Shown: positions 1-5,114 of the stretch, in pieces
Position numbering within the stretch: the stretch's first letter is position 1
How the letters are laid out: the number at the start of each line of letters is the position of its first letter
Assembly (NCBI GenBank): GCA_934271725.1
Contig: CAKQSC010000079.1
Location: 1 to 5,114 of the forward strand
Source of the DNA: an uncultured Clostridia bacterium
Lineage (GTDB): Bacteria > Bacillota > Clostridia > Christensenellales > Borkfalkiaceae
Reading direction: 5' to 3'
Length of the DNA stretch: 5,114 nt
Position numbers and translations under genes: made by a program
The notes under the pieces: generated by a model
The model's database searches: none
Told to the model about the DNA's origin: nothing
Seen by the model: only the letters and a program-made list of their open reading frames with translations

Positions 1-884
1 GGTTTAAACAGGACGAATCGATTACGTTCAACGATTTCGACGGCGAAAAATACGTTGCGAAGATTGTAAGTTTGAACGGGGAAGTTCTTCGCGTGTACGA
101 TAAGCCGTTTGCCGCTTTGTCGGAAAATACGGGCAAAGCGCTTTCCGTAAACTTTGCAAGGATTTACGATTTTCGTAAAGGGTACGGGTATTGTAATATT
201 TCCGATCCGCATTTTAACGAAAACGCTCCCGACGACGACGGTATTTTTGAAATAGACTTAAAAACGGGGGCAAAACGGCTTGTGCTGTCGTATTTTCAAA
301 TGAAATCGATTTTTGCTCAAAGTCCGTATACGGATCAAAAACTCGTAGTCAACCATATAACTTACAGTCCGTCGGGCAGAAAATTCGTGTACCTTTTGAG
401 AAATATCGATCCGGAAGGAAAAATGTGGGCGACGATGCTTGCCACGGGGACGCCCGACGGTGAAACCGCAGGTCTTACGAAGTTCGAGGTCAATTCTCAT
501 TATTCGTGGCGTAACGACGAAGAACTGATGATATATTCGGGTTTGCCTAAATGGGGAATATATTTCTTTGACGTGATAACGGGACGTAAGGTTGCTCTTA
601 ACAATCCGCTTACCGACAAAAACGATATTCATTGCAATTATTCACCCGACAGAAGGTGTTTTATAGGCGACGGTTATATAGAAACAGACGGAAAAAGACA
701 TTTGTATCTTTATGATTTTAAAAAGGGCGTTGCGAAAGATTTGTTTGCCGTTTATTCGATGCCTGTCGAAACGGACATACGTTGCGACTTGCACGCAAGA
801 TGGAATATAAGGGGCGATAAAGTATCTTACGACACGAGCGAAAACGGTATCAGACAGATAGCGACGTTCGATTTTAAAGAATAA
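1..884 (+). CDS. Beta-propeller protein of unknown function, 5' end missing
   Basis: The frame is open from the left edge (first full codon at base 3) to TAA at 882-884, giving 293 visible residues. The TTG at base 72 could be taken as a start, but it has no Shine-Dalgarno sequence and coding-like sequence continues upstream, so I treat the gene as 5'-truncated. The protein shows repeated beta-propeller blade motifs of the TolB/WD40-like type: SPSG (visible residues 122-125), SWRNDEE (168-174), YSPD (213-216) and the closing DLHARW (262-267) with RQI near 284. Upstream are GYGY (60-63) and PDDDGI (76-81). These recall a family found in capsule and glycan loci and, more distantly, oligogalacturonate lyase (PL22) propellers. 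Four histidines sit at equivalent blade positions (118, 166, 210, 264) and could line a metal or substrate site; this is inference. The substrate, cellular location and any signal peptide cannot be judged without the N-terminus. It ends 18 bases before pth with no terminator between, so co-transcription is possible. The propeller fold is fairly sure; the function is unknown. Confidence 0.72.
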   Translation, partial: FKQDESITFNDFDGEKYVAKIVSLNGEVLRVYDKPFAALSENTGKALSVNFARIYDFRKGYGYCNISDPHFNENAPDDDGIFEIDLKTGAKRLVLSYFQMKSIFAQSPYTDQKLVVNHITYSPSGRKFVYLLRNIDPEGKMWATMLATGTPDGETAGLTKFEVNSHYSWRNDEELMIYSGLPKWGIYFFDVITGRKVALNNPLTDKNDIHCNYSPDRRCFIGDGYIETDGKRHLYLYDFKKGVAKDLFAVYSMPVETDIRCDLHARWNIRGDKVSYDTSENGIRQIATFDFKE

Positions 885-902
885 TTTTTATAAGGGTTTG
901 AT

Positions 903-1472
903 ATGTACTTGATAGTCGGCTTGGGCAATCCGGGCGAAAAATACAGAAAAACGTTTCATAACGTAGGTTTTTTAGCCGTTGAAGATCTTGCGATTTTACT
1001 CGGCGTTAAAATAGACAAACTCAAATGCAAAGCGTTGATTGCGGAAACGAGGGTAAACGGCGAAAAGGTTATAATCGCCAAACCTCAGACGTATATGAAT
1101 CTTTCGGGCGAAAGCATAAAAGAACTCGTGGATTATTACAAAATACCCCTTGAAAACGTTGTAGTGATATACGACGACGTGGATTTGGAAAAGGGGAGTT
1201 TAAGGCTCAGAAAAAGCGGTTCTTCGGGAACACATAACGGAATGAGAAACATAGTCGCGTGTCTTAAAAGCGAAAACTTTCCGAGAATAAGAATAGGCAC
1301 GCACGACAAGGAAAGCGCTCTTCCGCTTATAGACTACGTTTTGTCAGAGATAAAAAAAGAAGATTATCCTTTGTTTACGGAAGTCATAGGAAACGCGTCC
1401 AAGGCTTGCTACGAATACGTTTCGGGCAAGGATTTCGACGCGGTAATGCAAAAATACAACAAAAAGGTATAA
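903..1472 (+). CDS. pth: Peptidyl-tRNA hydrolase
   Basis: This cytoplasmic enzyme cleaves the ester bond between peptide and tRNA in peptidyl-tRNAs released from stalled ribosomes, recycling the tRNA. The protein has 189 residues, the normal length for bacterial Pth, and all hallmark motifs are visible. GLGNPG (6-11) carries Asn9, and FHN (18-20) carries the catalytic His19. PQTYMNLSG (61-69) carries Asn66. YDDVD (90-94) carries Asp91, which matches E. coli Asp93. GTHNGMRN (109-116) carries Asn112, which matches E. coli Asn114. The residue before the catalytic His is Phe rather than the common Arg, a tolerated position. The ATG at 903 is supported by AAGGG at 892-896 with a 6-base spacer and by the motif starting at residue 2. 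The gene lies between the propeller gene (18-base gap) and mfd (7-base gap). The pth-mfd order is widespread in Firmicutes, where pth is called spoVC in Bacillus. Identity is essentially certain. Confidence 0.98.
   Translation: MYLIVGLGNPGEKYRKTFHNVGFLAVEDLAILLGVKIDKLKCKALIAETRVNGEKVIIAKPQTYMNLSGESIKELVDYYKIPLENVVVIYDDVDLEKGSLRLRKSGSSGTHNGMRNIVACLKSENFPRIRIGTHDKESALPLIDYVLSEIKKEDYPLFTEVIGNASKACYEYVSGKDFDAVMQKYNKKV
1461..1468 (+). promoter_or_regulatory. Weak, distant ribosome binding site for mfd inside pth
   Basis: The only purine-rich stretch upstream of the mfd ATG is AAAAAGGT, within the last codons of pth. Its GG lies 12 bases from the ATG, longer than the usual 5-9. The pth stop is only 7 bases from the mfd start. 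This suggests mfd translation may depend partly on ribosomes finishing pth (translational coupling). Coupling is an inference from spacing only. Confidence 0.4.
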
Positions 1473-1479
1473 CCGAAAA

Positions 1480-4400
1480 ATGGATTACGAAAAATTATTG
1501 TCCGACGGAAAATTAAACGAAGTCGGCGAAAGCATACGTCGCGGGGTCCCCACGGCGGTTTTCGGCGTTACGGGGGCGTGTAAAGCGTTGCTTGCTTCGC
1601 TTGTCGGAAAGCCCGTTTTATACGTTGCCAAAGATATTCTGACCGCGGAGAGAATCGCGACGCTTACGGAAGAGTTTTCGGGCGTAAAATGCACCGTGCT
1701 TTACCCGAAAGACGACGTTTTGCTTTATAAAAAAGCCTTTTCAAGATATTCGTTGTACAAAAGAATAAAAAGTCTTAAAGAAATTAAAGACGGCGCGAAA
1801 ATAGTCTTTACGGACTATTCCGCCCTCGCTCAACCGTTCCCCGAAAAACTGGACGAAATTACTTTTAAAACGGGCGAAGAAAGAGATTTGAACGCGGATG
1901 CCGAAAAATTGTCCGAACTCGGGTATACCCGACTCGACTACGTTTCGGGCGAAGGCACCTTTTCTTTAAGGGGAGATATTCTCGACGTGTTTCCCGTCGG
2001 GTGCGAAAATCCGTACCGAATGGACTATTTCGGCGACGAGATAGAGACTATTAAAGAGTTCGACGCGCAAACGAGGGAAAAACTGTCCGTAGTAAACTCC
2101 GTTACGGTAATTTCGGCAACGGACGTAAAGACAGAAGAAAGCGAGATTCCTTACGTTTGTAAACGGCTTGACGAGGAAATCGCAAAGATTACGGACGCGG
2201 AAACGCTTGCCGGCGCAAGGACTTTTATAGCGGAACTCAAAGAAAAAATCGCATTGAAAGATTTCGGCGCGCTCTCATTCGTCCTTCCTTTGTTAAGGAG
2301 TATGACGGACAACCCGTTTTCATTTATAAACCCCGATTCGGTAGTTATTTACGACGAGGCGAAATTCGTTATGAGTTCGGCGGACGCGGTGGAAAAAGAA
2401 CACGCCGAAAGGCTTAAATCGCTTATCGCGGAGGGCAACGCTTTCGGGTTTTCGCGCGGACAGATTTCGGGAAAAGAAAAAGTTTTTTCTTACCTTAAAA
2501 ACAAAACGCAGGTCGCTTTTCAGACGTTCGCCACGGTTATACCCTTTTTCGATCCGTTAAAAACGTTTACGCTTAAAGTCGGCGCGACGGCAAGGTATCA
2601 ACTCAAACTCGACAACCTTTTTACGGACGTAAGAAACTGGTCGCACGGCGGATACGACGTTATTGTTTACGCCGGCAACGAAACGAGAAAAAACGATTTG
2701 GCGGAAGAACTCGCCGAACGGGGAATAACCGAAAACGTTACTCTTCTTTCGGACAGCCTCGAAGAGGGGGTTATTCTTCACGACGAGAAACTCGCCGTAA
2801 TAGGAAGCGGTGATATATATTCCAAAAAGACGGGTAAAAAGGCGATAAGAAAATCGCAGGAGTTTTTCTCCGCGCCGGAAGTCGGCGACTATGCCGTTCA
2901 CGAAACGCACGGCGTGGGTAAAGTCATCGGCACTAAGAGAATATCTACCACGGAAGGCACTAAAGATTATCTCGCTCTCGAATACGCGGGCGGAGACGTG
3001 CTTTACGTTCCCGTCGAACAGATGGACGTTTTAACCCGTTATCTCGGCGGTGATAAGGAGCCTAAACTATCCAAAATAGGCGGAACGGAGTTCGCGAAAG
3101 TCAAGGAAAGAGTAAAAGAATCGATAAAAAAACTCTCTTTCGACTTAAAGAAATTGTACGACGAAAGAAGCCGTAACTGCGGTTTTAAGTTCGACGACGA
3201 CGATTCTTTGCAGTCTTTGTTCGACGACAGTTTCCCTTACGACGAAACGGAAGACCAACTTACCGCCATAGAAGAAATAAAAGAAGATATGTGCAGTAAC
3301 AAGGTTATGGACAGGCTTCTTTGCGGAGACGTCGGTTTCGGCAAGACGGAAGTCGCTTTAAGGGCGGTGTTCCGTTGCGTAAGTCAGGGCAAACAGTCCG
3401 CTCTTTTAGCCCCCACGACCATTCTTTCCGAACAACACTATAACACCGCCGTCAAACGGTTTGAAAACTTCGGCATAAAGGTTGAAGTTTTAAACAGATT
3501 CAAAACCCCCGACGAACAGAAAAAAATACTCGAAAGGCTTAAAAACGGAGACGTTGAGTTCATAATAGGCACTCACAGACTGCTCGGTAAAGACGTGGCG
3601 TTCAAAGATCTCGGTCTGCTTGTTCTGGACGAAGAACAGCGGTTCGGGGTGGAACACAAAGAAAAACTAAAACTCATCAAAAACAACGTCGACACGCTTA
3701 CCATGACGGCGACGCCCATTCCGAGGACGCTTCACATGAGCCTTGCCGGAATAAGAGATATTTCTACCATAAACACACCGCCCAAAGAAAGAATACCCGT
3801 TTCGACTTTCGTTACGGAAGAAAGCGACGCCACGATAAAAGACGCCGTTTTGAGAGAACTCTCGCGAGGCGGGCAGGTTTTCGTTCTGTATAACAGGGTG
3901 GAAACCATTTCGAGGTTTGCCGATAAAATAAAAAGGCTCGTGCCGGAAGCGAAAATCGTCGTCGCGCACGGGCAGATGGACGAAAACTCTCTGGAAGAAA
4001 AAATATCTTCTTTCTATCGCGGTGACGGGGACGTTCTCGTTTCGACTACCATTATAGAAAACGGTATAGATTTGCCGAGAGCGAACACCATAATCGTCAT
4101 AGACGCGGATCTTCTCGGACTTTCGACTCTTTATCAGTTAAAGGGAAGAGTGGGGAGAAGCAACCGCCTCGCATACGCTTATTTTATGTTCAAAGAACAG
4201 AAAGTTTTAAGCGAAGAAGCGTATAAACGCCTTAACGCGCTTATGGAGTTTACCGAAATGGGTAGCGGTTTCAAAGTCGCGATGCGCGATTTGGAAATAA
4301 GAGGCGCGGGCAACGTTATGGGAAGAGAACAGCACGGGCACATGGATAAAATAGGCTACGAGTTGTATTCCAAACTTCTGAAAGAAGAGTTTACGGGCGA

Positions 4401-4869
4401 AGAGGAAAAGACGGCTTGCGAACTCGACATAAGGGTAAACGCGTTTATTCCGGAAGAATACATTCCCTCGCCGTCGGGAAGAATGGATACCTATAAGGCG
4501 ATTGCGGAAATGAACAGCGTCAAAGAGTTCAATTCCGTAAAGAACGGGCTTATAGACGCTTACGGCGAGTTGCCTCTCGAAGTTATAAATCTTATACGCA
4601 TTTCCGTCGTAAAAAACATAGCGACGAAACTTAACGTGAAAAAGGTGGTTCTGACCAAAGAAAGATGCGCTCTCGTATTCAATTCTTTAACGGCTTTCAA
4701 GGACGGAAAACTTACCGACGCGGTGGAAAAATATAAAAGCGTGTGCAAGTTTTCGGTAACTAACGGCTACGAAATAGTTTTCGACGCGAGAAGGTATTCT
4801 TCCGAAGATACGCTTAAACTTTTGTCTAAATTTTTGCAAACGGTACTGCCTTTCGGAAAAAACAATTAA
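1480..4869 (+). CDS. mfd: Transcription-repair coupling factor Mfd
   Basis: Mfd is a DNA translocase that pushes stalled RNA polymerase off DNA and recruits UvrA to start nucleotide excision repair. The 1129 residues are slightly shorter than E. coli (1148) and B. subtilis (about 1177), with no domain missing. The N-terminal UvrB-like module has a degenerate Walker A (GVTGACKA, 29-36) and RGDILDVFP (164-172). The RNA-polymerase-interacting CarD-like domain spans about 464-530 (GDYAVH at 469, LYVPVEQ at 508). The helicase motor follows: Walker A GDVGFGKT (616-623, Lys622), motif II DEEQ (717-720), TATPIPRTL (743-751), STTIIENGID (855-864) and motif VI QLKGRVGR (886-893). The TRG translocation element is near 928-965 (EIRGAGN at 939-945). 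The C-terminal D7 domain runs from about 980 to the end. The position before MDRL, usually Pro, is Val609; all catalytic motifs are intact. The ATG at 1480 follows pth by 7 bases and is the only sensible start. Identity is certain. Confidence 0.98.
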   Translation: MDYEKLLSDGKLNEVGESIRRGVPTAVFGVTGACKALLASLVGKPVLYVAKDILTAERIATLTEEFSGVKCTVLYPKDDVLLYKKAFSRYSLYKRIKSLKEIKDGAKIVFTDYSALAQPFPEKLDEITFKTGEERDLNADAEKLSELGYTRLDYVSGEGTFSLRGDILDVFPVGCENPYRMDYFGDEIETIKEFDAQTREKLSVVNSVTVISATDVKTEESEIPYVCKRLDEEIAKITDAETLAGARTFIAELKEKIALKDFGALSFVLPLLRSMTDNPFSFINPDSVVIYDEAKFVMSSADAVEKEHAERLKSLIAEGNAFGFSRGQISGKEKVFSYLKNKTQVAFQTFATVIPFFDPLKTFTLKVGATARYQLKLDNLFTDVRNWSHGGYDVIVYAGNETRKNDLAEELAERGITENVTLLSDSLEEGVILHDEKLAVIGSGDIYSKKTGKKAIRKSQEFFSAPEVGDYAVHETHGVGKVIGTKRISTTEGTKDYLALEYAGGDVLYVPVEQMDVLTRYLGGDKEPKLSKIGGTEFAKVKERVKESIKKLSFDLKKLYDERSRNCGFKFDDDDSLQSLFDDSFPYDETEDQLTAIEEIKEDMCSNKVMDRLLCGDVGFGKTEVALRAVFRCVSQGKQSALLAPTTILSEQHYNTAVKRFENFGIKVEVLNRFKTPDEQKKILERLKNGDVEFIIGTHRLLGKDVAFKDLGLLVLDEEQRFGVEHKEKLKLIKNNVDTLTMTATPIPRTLHMSLAGIRDISTINTPPKERIPVSTFVTEESDATIKDAVLRELSRGGQVFVLYNRVETISRFADKIKRLVPEAKIVVAHGQMDENSLEEKISSFYRGDGDVLVSTTIIENGIDLPRANTIIVIDADLLGLSTLYQLKGRVGRSNRLAYAYFMFKEQKVLSEEAYKRLNALMEFTEMGSGFKVAMRDLEIRGAGNVMGREQHGHMDKIGYELYSKLLKEEFTGEEEKTACELDIRVNAFIPEEYIPSPSGRMDTYKAIAEMNSVKEFNSVKNGLIDAYGELPLEVINLIRISVVKNIATKLNVKKVVLTKERCALVFNSLTAFKDGKLTDAVEKYKSVCKFSVTNGYEIVFDARRYSSEDTLKLLSKFLQTVLPFGKNN

Positions 4870-4874
4870 AAAAG

Positions 4875-4911
4875 CCGTAAAAAATGGAAAATATTATTGC
4901 AATTATTACGG
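4875..4911 (+). repeat. Short inverted repeat overlapping the -35 region
   Basis: CCGTAA (4875-4880) and TTACGG (4906-4911) form a perfect 6-base inverted repeat with a 25-base interval. The interval contains the palindrome ATTGCAAT (4896-4903), which covers the -35 box of the downstream promoter. It could be an operator or chance in AT-rich DNA. There is no T-run after it, so it is not a canonical intrinsic terminator for mfd. Confidence 0.25.
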
Positions 4912-4925
4912 AAATCCTGTATAAT
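4897..4925 (+). promoter_or_regulatory. Sigma-A-type promoter for the lipoprotein gene
   Basis: The -35 element TTGCAA (4897-4902, 4 of 6 consensus bases) is followed by a 17-base spacer and a perfect -10 element TATAAT (4920-4925). A TG precedes the -10 directly, without the one-base gap of a true extended -10. Transcription should begin near 4931-4934, giving a leader of about 65 bases before the ATG at 4999. The surrounding DNA is AT-rich and non-coding, in keeping with a real promoter. The lipoprotein gene is therefore probably expressed independently of mfd, though read-through from mfd is not excluded. Confidence 0.8.
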
Positions 4926-4945
4926 GATTAAGTATCTACAATAAA

Positions 4946-4971
4946 AGGCAGACTTTTGCCTGTCGGCAAAA
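4946..4971 (+). other. Leader with two mutually exclusive hairpins
   Basis: The predicted 5' leader holds two overlapping inverted repeats. The first pairs AGGCA (4946-4950) with TGCCT (4957-4961) around a 6-base loop. The second pairs TTTTGCC (4954-4960) with GGCAAAA (4965-4971) around the 4-base loop TGTC. Both use bases 4957-4960, so only one can form at a time. The second is not followed by a T-run, so it is unlikely to be a simple terminator. It lies 12 bases before the Shine-Dalgarno sequence and leaves that site free. It might stabilise the mRNA or tune expression; the pairing is visible, the role is inference. Confidence 0.4.
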
Positions 4972-4983
4972 TCAACAACAATC

Positions 4984-4988
4984 AGGAG
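4984..4988 (+). promoter_or_regulatory. Shine-Dalgarno sequence of the lipoprotein gene
   Basis: AGGAG lies 10 bases upstream of the ATG at 4999. It is the strongest ribosome binding site in the window and fixes the start of the lipoprotein, which then begins with a textbook signal peptide. Confidence 0.85.
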
Positions 4989-4998
4989 TGTAATTTAT

Positions 4999-5114
4999 AT
5001 GAAAAAAATTACTACCGTACTTGCGACCGTAATTCTCGCTCTGACGATATGTTTAAGCGCGCTTTCCGGTTGTGCGTTAGTACAGAAAAATTCCGACCGC
5101 GATATGAAACAGGT
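4999..5114 (+). CDS. Lipoprotein, N-terminal fragment; possibly PrsA/SurA-type foldase
   Basis: Only the first 38 full codons are present; the gene runs off the right edge. The visible part is a classic lipoprotein signal peptide: a basic start (MKK), a hydrophobic core at about residues 4-21, and the lipobox LSGC (22-25). Cys25 should be lipidated after cleavage by signal peptidase II, anchoring the mature protein to the outer face of the membrane. The mature start, CALVQKNSDRDMKQ, resembles the beginning of clostridial SurA-N/PrsA-like peptidyl-prolyl isomerase lipoproteins. A gene of that type often follows mfd in clostridia. If so, it would help fold exported proteins. The isomerase domain itself lies outside the window, so the lipoprotein call is firm and the foldase call is inference from context and a very short match. 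The gene has its own promoter and a strong Shine-Dalgarno sequence. Confidence 0.85.
   Translation, partial: MKKITTVLATVILALTICLSALSGCALVQKNSDRDMKQ

Noticed and set aside
258..632. Open frame of 124 codons on the - strand inside the propeller gene
   Set aside because: It lies fully antisense to a gene with clear domain motifs. The translation is rich in Arg and Phe, as expected from the reverse of this codon use, and shows no family motif.
840..902. Possible promoter just before pth
   Set aside because: The AT-rich stretch has loose -10-like words (AATAAT, TTATAA), but I found no matching -35 at proper spacing.
1485..1694. Short - strand open frame at the start of mfd, and a similar one at 4560-4748
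   Set aside because: Both are short, antisense to Mfd, and lack any motif to support them.
2557..2910. Open frame of 117 codons on the - strand inside mfd
   Set aside because: It is antisense to Mfd coding sequence, has no recognisable motif and no separate composition; a shadow frame.
3667..3969. Open frame of 100 codons on the - strand inside the mfd helicase region
   Set aside because: It covers the highly conserved helicase motifs on the other strand, which explains the open frame; no protein family is recognisable.
4870..4930. Intrinsic terminator after mfd
   Set aside because: No GC-rich stem followed by a T-run is present. The CCGTAA/TTACGG repeat has a 25-base loop and is followed by GAAATCC.
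4954..4971. The TTTTGCC/GGCAAAA hairpin as a terminator
   Set aside because: It is downstream of the promoter and followed by ATCAAC rather than a T-run; its stem has only three G-C pairs.
1..5114. tRNA or rRNA genes, CRISPR arrays, insertion sequences, phage or defence genes
   Set aside because: Nearly all of the window is accounted for by four coding regions with consistent composition. I saw no direct-repeat array, transposase motif or structured RNA gene.

Overview
The window looks like a stretch of a bacterial chromosome from a Firmicutes (Clostridia-type) organism, probably an uncultured gut or anaerobe lineage. The evidence is the pth-mfd gene pair, the low-to-mid GC content (roughly 40-45% in the lines I sampled), a lipoprotein gene of the kind that often follows mfd in clostridia, and a sigma-A-type promoter. 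Codon use is even across the window: many CpG-containing codons (tcg, gcg, acg, ccg) alongside aga/ata. No segment looks recently acquired. All genes lie on the + strand and coding density is high.

Layout. (1) Bases 1-884 hold the 3' part of a gene for a beta-propeller protein. It resembles a family of unknown function often seen in surface-polysaccharide loci and recalls oligogalacturonate-lyase-type propellers. Its frame is open to the left edge, so the true start lies outside the window. (2) Bases 903-1472 are pth, peptidyl-tRNA hydrolase, complete, starting 18 bases after the propeller gene. (3) Bases 1480-4869 are mfd, the transcription-repair coupling factor, complete, starting 7 bases after pth. 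(4) Bases 4870-4998 are a 129-base intergenic region. It has a near-consensus promoter (TTGCAA, 17-base spacer, TATAAT), a leader that can form either of two overlapping hairpins, and a good Shine-Dalgarno sequence. (5) Bases 4999-5114 are the first 38 codons of a lipoprotein, probably a PrsA/SurA-type foldase judging from position and a short stretch after the lipobox.

How the parts fit. The first three genes are tightly spaced with no visible terminator or promoter between them, so they may be read as one transcript. Pth recycles peptidyl-tRNA dropped by stalled ribosomes. Mfd clears stalled RNA polymerase and recruits the UvrABC excision system. The lipoprotein gene has its own promoter. 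This is mainly a housekeeping region. I did not find a convincing novel system. The points most worth a second look are the truncated propeller protein with its four regularly placed histidines, and the alternative-hairpin leader of the lipoprotein gene.
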